A DNA stretch of 64,000 bases from Phyllosticta citriasiana (Eukaryota > Ascomycota > Dothideomycetes > Botryosphaeriales > Phyllostictaceae). The translations under genes were made by a program, and so were the position numbers. The notes under the pieces are model-generated. The model made no database searches. It had not been told where the DNA came from and was given only the letters and a program-made list of their open reading frames with translations. The stretch is from positions 1,116,001 to 1,180,000 of the forward strand of contig JBBPHT010000010.1 in assembly GCA_038021145.1 (NCBI GenBank). Direction: 5' to 3'. Positions 23,224 through 35,300 of this stretch are shown here, one piece after another. Every line of letters starts with the position of its first letter. Position 1 is the first letter of the stretch.

Positions 23224-24393
23224 TCAATTTTCCTTCTCTTCATTTGCATGCGGGCTCTGCATCTGCTTGAGATGCGCAATGTGGTCATCAATCAAAGCGA
23301 TCTCTGTCTCAACGCGAAGGAGTTTATCGTTGAGCAGATTTTCGTATTCCGCATCAGATATGATCGTGACAGGGCTGAATTTGGAAGAGGCCAGCCGTTG
23401 CCAAAATGTTTTCTGGTCTGGGTCGCTATCTGCAACTTCGTTGCCGTCATGCTTGCCTTCCCGGCTGTTGATGAAGGCCTGTCCGGTGTATCCAAGCAAG
23501 GAGAATACAATCATTCCAGGTATAACGTTGCGTTTGCCTCCTAATACCAATAAGGATGGAAATCAAAGTTCGAGAGGGGGTTGAAGACTGACGTGTTAAA
23601 GCAGCAGTAACCGCTCCAGAAACGGCACCGCCGATTGCACTGGCCGTCTTTCGCTCACTGGCTGAGAATGTGTCGACTGCATCCACGTCAAGGCCAAAGA
23701 GTTCTTTTTGAGGCTTGGCTAAAAGCCCATGCCGGTTGAGATAGACGTTCCGTGCAGCTGCTCTCGGTTAGCTGGTCATGATACACACGTCGTTGGTGAA
23801 CCCACCCCAGTAAGTGGTTCCTGCTGTCAACCATTGCAACGTGGAAAAGGCGGCGAACAACGTTGGGACTTGGGAATAGAGAATTCCTTGGATACCTCCA
23901 ACAAATACGCCAGCACCACCTGCCAACAGTTAGAAGACGGTCAAGTTTCATGGACATGCCTGCAAGCTCGCCCCGCTAGCAGACATGCAGCCAGCTAATA
24001 GCCAATTAATCCCACGCGCATATATTGAAGGCTCCATTGAAGCGTGTTTTTGCACTTTGACACAAAGCCAGCTTTTTATAAAGAAAGAGTTGTGGGTGGA
24101 TGTAAAAGTCGACCTTTGGCCCACCGTGATGGAACCAAGTGTACGCATGCAAGTCCCAGGCTCTTTCTGCAAATCAGACGCGACACATGAAATCATCGCG
24201 CATACATGTACCGAAGCTGACAAGGTTGAGGCGGCTGAAATGAGAACGCGGTGGAGGTACTCGTATACACGTGAGGAGAGCAACAAACTGTTGAGAACTC
24301 ACCAGTAAAGAGTCCCACTTTGAAGGCCGAGGCGGCGATGGACTGCCAGTCCTGATGGAGCGAGGACTCGGTCGCGCGGGCCTCAGAGTCCAT
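23224..24393 (-). CDS. Uncharacterised Gly-rich membrane protein, Tim17/22/23-like fold
   Basis: Exons on minus are 24393-24303, 23919-23806, 23757-23593 and 23540-23224; the product is 228 residues. Introns are 383, 48 and 52 nt. The first ends in a good CTAAC branch site plus CAG; the third has an unusual GTCAGT donor. Four hydrophobic Gly/Ala-rich segments follow a short polar N-terminus: GGAGVFVGGIQGIL, FAAFSTLQWLTAGTTYW, AIGGAVSGAVTAAL and IPGMIVFSLLGYTGQ. This is the pattern of the Tim17-type four-helix family. The last 60 residues are polar and helix-prone. It is probably a mitochondrial or peroxisomal membrane protein; I do not know its function. Each splice join was needed to keep conserved segments in frame, which supports the model, but the long first intron deserves transcript support. 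Confidence 0.68.
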
Positions 24394-24692
24394 TTTGGCG
24401 TGCGATGTCAAGGGAAGAGGAGGAGGCGTTGTAGCAAAGAGGCAGAGCTGGAGCGACAATGCGAACGTTGAAGCTTTGACCCGGGCCGACGGATTCACGT
24501 GACGGTAAACTTCCAGTGCGATTTTCCCTCAACTTCAGCCTACAAGATCCACACAACCGTTCGCGCAACGACACAATTCCCGATTGAGACCCCCACCTAC
24601 CGAAGTCTCGTTTCCGAGGGCGCCCACAGTCCTCACACCCACAACAGCCAACGCGCTCTCTTCGTTCTGCGCGTTGACTGACGGCCGCAATC
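24394..24692. promoter_or_regulatory. Shared divergent promoter (Tim17-like gene / eIF4B)
   Basis: Only 299 bp separate the two start codons, which face away from each other. The interval must hold both promoters and leaders. No TATA box is obvious, as expected for housekeeping genes. Confidence 0.6.
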
Positions 24693-26640
24693 ATGGGTGC
24701 GTATTTCCTCTGTGCCGAATTCGCCCGTTACCGACAACCGCGCTTCGCGCATCGAACGAGCCTCTTCGCCACACACACTCGCTATCATAATGGATACTAA
24801 TCGCCTTCCTCACAGCTCCCCCAAAGCAAAAGACCCAGAAGATGTCCCTGGGGGACTTCCTGGGCGATCAGTGTATGCGGCACCCGTTGAATCTTCCTGG
24901 ACTCAAATCCAAGCTGACATTGTCGCGCCAGCGCTGGGCTCTTGGGCCGACGAGATGGAAGATCTCCCCGTCACTAGTAAGTATACACGACACCATGCAC
25001 ATGCAGGTTCCTACAAGAGCTAACAAGTCCAGGCGGTTCGTCACTCTTGACTTGCCCTCCTACCTCGCCAACCCCGCAGCGCAACATCTGACATCATTTC
25101 GCACAGGCCCCAGCACCGGCTATGGAAGCTCGAGACCTACCTTCGGTTCCTCTGGAGGCGGCATGGGCGCTGTTGGTACGACATACCTCATTCAACACGC
25201 TTCTCCAATTACTAATCGCCTCAAGACCGTGCTGCCGACCGCGGTTTCGCTGTTCGCGAAGAACTCCCGCTCCCAACGAAGCCCCCATTCACCGCCCACC
25301 TCGGAAACTTGTCCTATGATGCGACGGAGGGCGATATTCAAGACTTTTTCGATGGATGCGACGTCACCAACGTTCGTATCGTTGAGGACAAGCTTGACCA
25401 CCGGCCCAAAGGCTTTGGCTATGTTGAATTTGGAACTGTGGAAGGCTTGAAGAAGGCCCTGTCCCTCGGCGGTACCCAATTCCAAGGAAGGAACATCAAG
25501 GTCAGCGTTGCTGAGCCGCGTAAGTTTACTTGAAATCCTTTGAAACACCACAGTGGACGTCGTCTAAATCGTAGTACAGCCAAGGACCGTGTCGAGTCTC
25601 GCGTCTTTGACGATTGGACCCGCAAGGGCCCGCTTCCGCCCATTGAGGGTCAACGCCGCAGCGCTGGCAGCGGCTTCAACCGTGGCTTCGGCGGCCCCGA
25701 GTCTGACGCTGGCAGTGAGCGTGGTGGTCGCCGTCCATTCGAAGGCGATGGCCGCGTCCGCGACTTTGGCAACTGGGAGCGCAAGGGACCTCTGTCTCCC
25801 GTGACCCCCGCTGCTGGCCCTCCCCGTGAGGCTCGCGAGCCTCGTGAGCCTCGTGAACGCAAAATGTCTCCCAACTGGGGCGAGGCTCGTTCCAACTCCA
25901 GGCCGCGCCGCGACTTTTCCGAGAGTAGGCCGCCTGTTGAGAGGCAGCCGACTGCTGCAGACCTTGATGACTCGTGGCGCTCAAAGATGAAGCCAGACTC
26001 GGCCGCAAAATCCCCCGAGCCCGCTACTCCCGAGATCAGCAGCCCATCTTCGCCCGCGGCCAAGCCTGCGGCTCCCGCCACCCGTCCAAAGCTGAACCTC
26101 CAAAAGCGCACCGTTTCTGAGACCCCCGCTGCCCCCACTTCCGCTTCGGGTGACTCCAAGGCTAGCCCGTTCGGCGCTGCGCGCCCAATCGACACTGCTG
26201 CCAAGGAACGGCAGATTGAAGAGAGGAGACAGCTTGCGATTCGCCAGAAGAAAGAGGCCGACGACAAGGCTCGCGAGGAAAAGCGCAAGCAAGAAGCGGC
26301 CGCGCCCAAGACTGAGAGGTCTGCATCGGGTCAAAGTAGCAAAAAGGAAGATGAGAAGGAGAATGGTGCCGACAGCCCCACTCCTGGTCGGAATTACGAA
26401 ATCCTGCAACGCATGGATGACAACAACGAGGGTGACGAGGAGAAGACCAACGGCGACGCTGTTGACGACAAGGCTTCGAAGCCCAGCGAGGCTCCCAAGG
26501 AAGCAAAGCCGCAAGAGCAGTCCTGGAGGCGCGCCGACACTGCTCCGGCAGCCGAAGCAAAGGACGACGACGGATGGTCTACCGTCCCGTCTAACAAGAA
26601 GAACAACCGCAGGGGCGGCTCCCGCGCCATGGCCTCTTAA
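24693..26640 (+). CDS. Translation initiation factor eIF4B-like RNA-binding protein
   Basis: Exons are 24693-24696 (only ATGG), 24816-24872, 24932-24976, 25107-25175, 25226-25519 and 25580-26640; the product is 509 residues. It stimulates eIF4A helicase activity during ribosome recruitment in the cytoplasm. The N-terminus MAPPKQKTQKMSLGDFL and the SLGSWADEMED block are typical of fungal eIF4B. One RRM covers about 80-155, with RNP2-like AHLGNLSY and RNP1 KGFGYVEF. Then follow repeats of the type VFDDWxRKGPLPP / DFGNWERKGPLSP, and a long charged tail rich in Lys/Glu, Arg and Ser. The intron between exons 3 and 4 is 129 nt and has an inner CAG that could be used alternatively. Splices between 24.8 and 25.6 kb are inferred from phase and family conservation. 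Confidence 0.88.
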
Positions 26641-27767
26641 AAAGCAGGTGGACGACCTTCACACAAGCCTTAGACTCCCCACATACCCCAACGTACGACC
26701 ATTTCGAGAGAAGCGGACCGCAGGGATGGATTTGAACGAAGCATTGGTGTATTTCTGGTTCGCGACGGTTCTCATCTTCCTTTTCAGCCTGCGGTGTTTG
26801 CTCTCAGCAGTAGAGGGGTTCTTCCCAACTCTTTTTCTCCAAAAATAAGCAACTTTACGTACCTTCACTATTGGTGCGCACACGGCATGCCCATCAGTGA
26901 TGGGCGTCGAGTGCTTCTTTAAGCATGGAAATGCGACGCAGCTGACGATGATGAGCAAAAAAATTTCCAAAAGGTTTTGAGCTAGTCTGAGATGAGCAGT
27001 TTTCAATTCTCCCCTCCAACGACACAACGCAGAAGGCTCTCCGGTTCGTGATGGCGTGAGTGCAGGCCCGACTGCACATGTGCTTGACGTCATCTGAGTT
27101 TCATTTGAACAAAAAAGTTGACACGAGCGGAGATGGTCAGCGCTGTAGGGTCGACTCGTGGATGTCAAGGGCCGTTTCAAAGGCGTGGACGACTTTTCCG
27201 TTTGCTTTTTGATAGATGAGGAGTGCTCGAGGCGAGGTGTAAGTAGCAAAAATGAAGCCCCAATGGTAAAGATTTGGTTGCAGACGTGACAGTACCGAAA
27301 CATGACGGAACAGAACTCCCAGAAGTGAACAAAATTATGTTTTCATCCATGTCGCAGTTTGGCTGACAAGGCACTGGATGGAAATCAGGGACCAACCGAC
27401 AGCCAAGTGAGTGAGTGAGTGAGTGAGTGAGTGAGTGAGTGAGTGAATGAGCGGTAGGGCTGCGTGGCGATCCGACCATGAGCGCGTCGACCTGGAGTCC
27501 TGGACGTGCTTACTCACTCGACTCGCGCTTCGCTTTTCTCATCTCTACCACTACTTCTCTCTCTCTCTCTCGCCGCTCAGCCAACCCGCCCCTCTCCCAC
27601 TCCTCGCTCGTTTGTTCCACCACAGACATTCTTTTACCGATAATTTCTGCCAGGAAAATCAAAAAGACAAACTCGGCTCTTCCTTCCCCCGCCCTCACAC
27701 GAGCATCCGGCGAGGAGCTGGGCCAACCAGGCTTCTGGGTTTCTTCACCAGCCTAGTTTAGCCCGCC
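26641..27767. other. Intergenic: eIF4B 3' region and DOT1 promoter
   Basis: A gap of 1.1 kb between tandem plus-strand genes. It holds a GTGA microsatellite at 27406-27448 and a CT-rich tract with CTCTCTCTCTCT near 27556-27572. The latter fits the pyrimidine-rich leader of DOT1. No gene recognised. Confidence 0.55.
27406..27448. repeat. (GTGA)n microsatellite, about 10 copies
   Basis: A nearly perfect tetranucleotide run with one late substitution (GTGAATGAG), lying about 320 bp upstream of the DOT1 start codon. Confidence 0.95.
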
Positions 27768-29365
27768 ATGAACATCGACTTCAGTAAAAAGCCGACCACG
27801 CGCGTTGTCAAAACCCTCGCCCCAGTCAAGCGTTCCTCCTCCTCCTCCTCCAACCCGCCCGCCTCACCTCAGCCTGCCTCGCGACCGCGTCCCAAGCTGC
27901 CTGCACCGTCCAGCAGGCTACCACCAAACACCACTCGCTCCGTTAGCTCGCCCACCCGAAGGAATGCGCCTGCGGCAAGTCTCTCCACCGATGGCAAAAG
28001 GTGGACTCTTACGAAGCGCAAAGCACCCACGCCTGCAACGCCAATGAGCTGGGGAGACAGCAGCGAAGGGAGCGAGGATGAGCGCCTGACGCCGCGCAAA
28101 CGAGTCCGGGGTAGCGATAGTCTCGAGCCCGATGTCATGAGACGGATACGGCTGAAAGACAGCGGAGATGACGCTCCTATGGCGCTCAGGTTTCTACACG
28201 GCGCTGATCTGGTGACCCGCGAGGATTGGAAAGACAAAGATGTTTCGGGCTTTGATCTGAAGAAGGATTTCAAGCCTGCCTTTGAAGGCTTGGACGAGAT
28301 ACCAATTGTGGAGCTGCAGTACCCGAGCAGGGCGCAGCGTGAACGGTACGCCTAAGGTCGCTGAGCACGCGTGTCCGATGCTAATTTTTCGGCAGGTTTT
28401 CTCTCGTCTATCCCCGCGACAATGAGGGCTACAAGCCTCTCGAAGATATTATTCAATCGGTCGAAACCATTTGCAAATACTACTTTCCTCATGAAGCTGA
28501 AGAACTGCTCGACGATGGCACTGGCTTTCCGCGCCGCCTCAAGCGAGCGATCCAACAGCAGTCTTTCACCTCATTCAAAGACGTGTTAGAAGAATTCAAC
28601 AGACTCGTCTACGATGCCTTGACATCTGGAAAAACAAACAAGGCCATAGACGAAATGCAGTCCATGCCCCTGCCTCTTACGGAATACATCCTGTCCCAGA
28701 CATACGCCCGTACGGTCTCGCCGCGCGTCTCGTCCTTGCGCCGCTACGAAGCAGGTTCCAACAACGTCTACGGGGAGCTGCTTCCGCGCTTCGTTCATCG
28801 TATTTTCCAAGAAACACGTCTCAAGTCGGACCAAGTGTTTGTTGACCTTGGCTCGGGCGTTGGTAACGTGGCGCTCCAAGCGGCTCTGGAAGTGGGCTGC
28901 GAGTCGTGGGGTATTGAAAGCATGCCCAACCCCAGTCATTGTGCGGCACTGCAAAAGCGCGAAATTGCGCAGAGAGCGCGGCTATGGAACATTTCGATTG
29001 GCAAGATTCACCTCCTCGCCGACGATTTTCTTGACAACGCGGAAATTGGCCAAGTGTTGAACCGCGCCGACGTCATCATCGTCAACAACAAGGCTTTTTC
29101 GCCCAAGCTCAATGGCGCGCTGCTCGACCGCTTCCTGGACCTCAAAGAGGGCGCAAAGATTGTGAGTCTGAAGCCGTTTGTTGATCCGGATCATGAGATC
29201 AAGAGCTTCAACATCAACGACCGCGTCAACCTGTTTCGTAGTGTGGAACGGGAATACTTTAGCGACAGCGTCAGCTGGACGAATGAGGGCGGCAAGTACT
29301 ACATCCAAACAAAGGATCGGAGTCGGCTAGACGACTTTTTGGCGAGTTCACGACGACGGAAGTAG
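27768..29365 (+). CDS. DOT1: Histone H3 lysine-79 methyltransferase Dot1
   Basis: Exons are 27768-28345 and 28396-29365, with a 50-nt intron and a GCTAAT branch site; the product is 515 residues. It methylates Lys79 on the nucleosome surface in the nucleus, affecting telomeric silencing and DNA-damage checkpoints. The N-terminal 150 residues are basic and Ser/Pro-rich, as expected for nucleosome contact. The SAM-binding core is clear: VFVDLGSGVGNVALQAAL at about 340, then an acidic GIES strand, and the VIIVNNKAFSP motif that lines the lysine channel. The length matches filamentous-fungal Dot1 (about 500). The joined frame at the intron (ERF) supports the splice site. The gene is convergent with tyrosinase. 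Confidence 0.93.
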
Positions 29366-30362
29366 GTTTTCACCACTTGCTAGGAGATTGGCTCCCTTGC
29401 CTACGGACGCATACTGGCATCACGCTTGCATTATCATTGGGTAAACAGATTTTCCTCCACGGTCTCGGATCGAATGCGTACATACTTGACGGCTTGACGA
29501 ATTCCCCTGCCGATGCGTGCGGCATTTCCATAGGCCATGATAGATTGGTCGATTTATTAGCGGGTTGGTTGCATATCTACGGCTGCGCATCTCGGATACA
29601 AAAGAAAAGGCAGCAAATCCACGACTCCGATGACAACTGGATGCAAGCAGTCGGCAGCGTGAAAAAAGGGAGACACGACGGGTGTGTGGCATCACGGTTG
29701 GACGTTGGGGGTTTGGGGGAACGGCCGGGCATTATTGAAAGGGGCTCTTTTGCAGAACTGCACTATACCATTTGTTTGTCTCTCTGTCTTCATTCCATTC
29801 GTTTCCTTGCCCGCCGATTCGGGTTGGTTGGTTGGCATGGCTGGCTGGCACCTGGCATGACCCCTTTTTCTTTTTTCCTTTCCTCCTCTGCATAGCCAGG
29901 AGCGTGTGCATGGGCATACCGGATGGGATGGATGGGATGCAATCGGATCGGATGAGGATATTGATATGGGAGTTAGAGGGAGTAGGCAGGCATGCATGCC
30001 AACAGGCCATCTCGTAGATACACTGTTATACCCGTTAAACATAGACCTGGATACCAATACACAGAAAGCAAGGAGAGCACAAAGAGAATTGATTGTCGAT
30101 GCAATCAATCATACACAATTTCTGTTTTCTCTACAACGACAGTAGTTGGATGCGCCGCCCAAGCCGTGCCATACCCATGCTTTGCCTTGCCATGCCTTGC
30201 CTATTCCAATGCTACGCCACGCCTCACCGGCGCCTAGTGCTAGAAGTATTAAGTAAGATGAACGGCAAAAACAAGTGGAAAAGAGAAACCTAGCCAGCTA
30301 ACCGACAATCCAAACTTTCAGATTTCCTCTCTCGCTCCGTCCCCACCCACTCACTCATTCAC
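29366..30362. other. Convergent intergenic region, DOT1 / tyrosinase
   Basis: A 997-bp gap between the two 3' ends. It contains GGATGG/GCATG-type short runs near 29920-30000 and CCTTGCCATGCC runs near 30180-30205. No gene seen. Confidence 0.5.
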
Positions 30363-32390
30363 TCACTCATACACATAGCAAAAGCCACCCTCAACCGTAC
30401 TCATAACATCCCTCAGCCTCCTGACCTCGCCGTAGCGCGCACCCGCCCAGTCCAAGTCCATGGGGTCGTCGTAGGTGGCGTTTGGGCTGGGCGGCTCGTT
30501 GAGGAAGGTGCGCGTGCCCCAGATGGCCGAGGCGCCGGCGCAGCGCGTCGACGGCGCCTGCTGCTGCCAGATCCACCACGTCCGGTCGATCTGCGCGTGG
30601 TGCAGGTAGAAGGCTGGGTCGCCGGGGGAGACGAAGAAGTCACGACCGGGATCGCCTCCTGTTTGGAGGGTTGTTGTGTTAGTTGGAGGAGGAATGGAGG
30701 GTTGGGGATGTGGGGTGGGTGGGATTTGGTGGAGGGAGGGAGAGGCAAGAGTGATGATGATGATGATGAGGAAATGCGTTTGCAGACTTTCATGAAAGCG
30801 AGAGAGAGGTGAGATGGCGATGGTCATGCGGAGCTGCCAGCAAGTGACACTGCAGATGCAATGTCATGTCCCCGTGGACTGGTTTGGGTCTTTTGGGTAC
30901 ACGACTTTGACGCAGTGCCGCGCAGTCTGCGTGCGTGCTTGCTTGCTTGCCTGCCTTTTTGGCAGCATGCTGTGTTTCTCATCCCCAACCCCATTTCACC
31001 GTCGTTCTCTGCCGCGGCCCCCGCTGCGCCGCGCCACTGCAAGACAGCCAAGTACCTAGGACCTGCACGGGCTGCGGCGGCGGCGGCGGCGCGGCAATAG
31101 AAGAAGCGGCAGAAAAAGACAAGCGCAGAAAACTTTTGAGAGAGAAACAAAAACAAGGCTTACCAAGCGCATAGTGCCCACCGCCATGGACGCCCAACTC
31201 GCCCGACCCCGGGTAACCCTGCATCGTCATCTCAAACTGCTCCATGTCCTTGCTCTCGGCAATGAGCCGGCGCACGCTCGTCTCGTTCGAAAACCGCTGC
31301 ACGCTGTAGTCGGTGAGGTCGCGCTTGAAGCAGCGCGGATTCCAATCCCACTGCGTCGCCGTGCTGCCGATGCTTGTGCCGTTTTCATTCGAAGACCGCA
31401 GCGTCAGCGCCACGGGTCCCAGGTTGACCGTGTAGTTTTTGAACGGTCCTGACGTGACGCACCCGCCCCCCGTGCCGTCGGGCAGGTCGATCCCATTGAT
31501 GTCGACGTGCGTGCCATTCGAGGGGATGTACTCGCCGTTGCCGCTGAGCGATGTCGCGCTGCCGTCGAAGAGCGGCGAGACAGCAAGGCCGGTCTCGGCT
31601 GTCTTGGCCCAGTCCCAGTATCTGTCAAGGCGGTGTTGTTAGCGTTGAGGGTGTAATCGGACACTAGATGATTGAGTAAATGCGCGCGACAGTATAGTGC
31701 TGGTGCTGCAGCGGCACAGGGGAGAATTTAAGAGCACGAGCAGTAGCGAGTGTCAGACGCGCCAGGCGCCTGGTTAAGCAGGTCTGGAGTTACAGAGGTT
31801 GTACGTACGGTTGGTAACCCTTGTATCCGCACTCGTCACGGAGCGCCTTTTCGTACTCCCAGATGAACCAGCGATGCCAGAGGAGGAACGAGGCCTAGTT
31901 GATGGGTGGTCAGATTATGCAGTGCTGCTGCCAGGCGGGAATTTCGGTTCTTACCGTGTAATGGCTCGTATAAGTGTGGTTTATGTGTGTCGAAATAAAG
32001 TCATCGAAGCGTGACTTGGCGCCTGGAACGAGGTCCGAAGGTGTCTTTGCTTTTTTGCTTTGCAGGCAAAGAACTGCGTTGGTGTAATCGATGCGTTGTT
32101 CAGGCGAAAGAGCGCCCCTGATGTGTATTAGCCCCATCTTCGACAAATATTTTTTCCTAGGGGGGAGGTTGGGCTGTAAGTTAGACTTACCATTCCTTGC
32201 GAACAACAAGCTTCTCCGGTGTGCATTCTCCGGTTGACAGGATGCTGGATTTGGCAACGTTCAGAGCGTTGGAGGCAAAGTCTGCCACTGAAATGGTCGA
32301 AGTGTTGAAGGCATTGAATCTTCTTGTTGGCGAAGAGTGTGATATTCCGGCACATACGATGGCCACTTCCAAAAGACGGGGAAAATGCAT
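30363..32390 (-). CDS. Secreted-type tyrosinase (type-3 copper monooxygenase)
   Basis: Exons on minus are 32390-32191, 32117-31955, 31894-31809, 31621-31164 and 30658-30363; the product is 400 residues. A hydrophobic N-terminus (residues 1-20, LLEVAIVCAGIS) suggests a signal peptide. The CuA site is seen in HINHTYTSHY and LLWHRWF (His111, His119, His128). The CuB site is HGGGH (His295, His299) with FYLHHAQIDR (His322/323). It oxidises monophenols or o-diphenols to quinones, as in melanin or metabolite formation. Two cysteines, one early (ECTPE) and one in the DECGY segment, fit the short fungal tyrosinase group. The last intron (505 nt) splits the CuB site and is unusually long. An upstream TATA box suggests regulated expression. 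Confidence 0.88.
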
Positions 32391-35300
32391 GATGAATAGC
32401 CCAATGAGGTTTCTGATCAGACAGAATGTGACTGTTGAAAGACTGTAGAGTGCCGGGCAAATAAGTAGAATGAAAGTCAAGACTCCGACCAGCGCTTGAA
32501 ACAGAACATGAGAGCACTACTGCAACTCTTCGAGTATTTATAAAATCTAGAAAGCCATCAGTGTTCTAATCATATGCTGCAGCCTGAAGGATGTAGCTGC
32601 GGCTCACTTCGCCGGCTCCGCAGGCTGAAAACGAAGAGAGCGATCACGTCAGGTGCATGTTCGGGTCGTTTTTTTTTGAGGTTGTACATCTTTGCCAAAA
32701 GAGGGTCTTTCCAAGAGTTATGCGAGTAGTAACTCAGCGCAAGCGTGTGCTCGAAGACCAAACTAAGTTGCAGCGTGCATAGGGCAGACCGGATCTAGGT
32801 TGACCGTAGCCTATTTTCCCAAGTAATTGGATACAGATGCAGCTGGTGGCTTTTCGTGGCCCCAATGCACATGTCGATGGGATTGAAGGAATTCTCCACG
32901 CCTTCATGGGTCCGACGTCGACCGCTGTCTTCAAGCGGCCCCTCAAATTCTCCGGTGGCATGGTTGAGGATAACTCGCATTTGTTGACACTCGTGGCGGT
33001 ATTATGGGATGCAAAGAAGGGGCGTAGACTGTAAGCTTGACTGCTTGAATGAGTATCAAAGACCGTTTGATCTACAAAAGCTTGTCAGTCGTGGTGATGT
33101 GAGAAATACAATCAATCAATGGCTGGCTGAGCTTGCAGACATGCTGGGGGGACGGCTACTGGGCCATTATAGCCGTGAGGCTCATTGCGTCAAGCCACTC
33201 GCTTGTACATTCGGCTATGCCAGAGAGGCTGCCAACCACACACCACCACGGGCGCAGCCGTCGGCCGAGCAGCAACCCAAAGAGCAGCCGAACCCGTGCG
33301 GTATGGTGGAGCCGGTGCTGCGCGCTGTCCAAATGGCCCGTCGGCACCCTTTTTCCCCGGCTGCAATAATCCACATGATGCCGCTCATCGCTTGCCTCTG
33401 TCGTCAGCTGCGGAGAAGACTGTTCTAATGGAGGCCAAGTTGCAGAGAATGACCAACCCAAAGCCCCACAGATTTGCAACGCGCAGCGTTAACATTTGAC
33501 TGTGAAAAGCAAAGGAAGTTTTCGTGTCGTCTCCAGCAACGTAATCTCAATGTGGAAGTTTGGCGCTGTGCGTCCCGATTTTCCAGCGTACGCTCCTTGT
33601 GGGTCTGGCAGGTTGGAGTAATCGTAATTCCTTTTGGATTAGCCACGTCGCACAGGTGTGAAACTTTCCGGAGGCAGAAATCTTTGGTGATGCCAAGCCG
33701 CATGCAGGCTTCGAGTTGGTAGACATGTTCATGTAGTGTTTGCCCAGCTTTGCCCAGACGAAAAAAATTGGTTCTTTCCAAGAATCTGACCAAGCAATAC
33801 GGTCAAAAGTCGAACGACGGTTTGGTGAGATCCAAAACTCAGCAAAGCCCGTGGAAGACCTCCAAGGCAGAACTTTTCCCAGCTTGAACAGCCTTGCGAA
33901 GCCAGAAGGCCGGGTGCCTGAAAATCACACGTCTTGTCATGCAAATCATGCTGGGCGCTTGGCAGAAGCTCCAAAAATATTTAGCCCTGTCATTTGCGTG
34001 GGAAGCCGTCTTGAACAAGGCATTATCGTGAATTCGTGATTCAGTGCTTCGGTGTAATTCTGATGGAGCTTGGTGACGACATTTTACCTACTAAAGATCC
34101 AGTCCAATGGAACTCCCGAACAACCTGAGGACAAGGGCTTCAACGTCAGCAAATATCGAAAGACGGTGACCCAGGATGAGGTTCGACGGTGGCCAAGCTG
34201 GGCAGGGCGCACCGCTGCGTCGCTGTCATGGCATTCCGAGCGATGCAAGGGACTTTTGAGCTTTTTGGAGTCGGTTCCACGGTTTTGTCCCATTAGCGGA
34301 TCCCGATCCGAGCATTTCGTGATGATTCCTGCCAGGCGTCTTCTCGATCTGGCAAACGGGAGATGAACCGATGCAACTCGACCTCGCACCGTGGAAAGTC
34401 GCAATTCAAAGTTCAGCCAGTGCAACGCGGGATGCAGGAGAAGACGAGAAACGCGCGGCTTGCTACAGTTGCGCATGCAACGAGAATTCTCATGAGATGG
34501 CCACGGCGGTTCAACAGAAGGCGGCGCCACCTCGAACGGGCCGGGCGCGGGCTCGAGGCAGGTAGGGCTGGTTGGTGAGTACAAGTCTAGCGGTGCAGTA
34601 TGGCCCGCTTCAGGATGTTTTGTTATGGTGTTTGTTGCGAAGGCTGTGAAGGTGGCGCGGGGGCAATAACTGGTCGGCCTACACCATTTGCCCACCGACA
34701 TCAACGAGGCCTGCGAAGTTCAGCTTTTATCTTTGGCAACCACATTGGATTGCTGAAGGGGTAAGTGTAGATGATGTTCCCCTGCTTAGGCCCCAGGTCG
34801 ACCCTTTTTGGGAGTTGAAGAGCAGCCGTAGCGTCGAGGGCGTTTGAGTGTCAAGGTCTGGCCGAAGCTCTATTTTGGACTCAGGCCCTGACGCTAGACC
34901 TGTTCCTGTCCTCCCACCAAGCAAACGACCCTCCCCGACGCCCCTTGCTGCCAACTCCAAACATTCATTCAATCCCGTCCCTTCGAGCTTTCCACAGCCC
35001 ATCATGATGGCCATGCCTTGGAACTACCAGGCTTTCCGCATCGATCGGCCTTCCGACATCATGCCCAGAGCCGTCATATTCCCATCTAGTCGACCTCTGG
35101 GATGAGGCAGGGCAAAATCCGAATCCTTCAAGCCACAACCAGACTTCTTCCAAATGTCCACAAACAACATCCCCCAGACTTCGATGGAGCTAAGATGCCG
35201 AAATGCCCTCGACCGCTACTAGGTCTGACCCATTTACGGCTGCCAAACGTCCACAGTGAGCCTTCATGTCTTCCTCCCTGAAAGCTCGGAACGGCGCGCG

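Noticed and set aside
34084..34704. 206-codon minus-strand frame as a gene
   Set aside because: Composition and lack of conserved blocks suggest chance; no partner exons.
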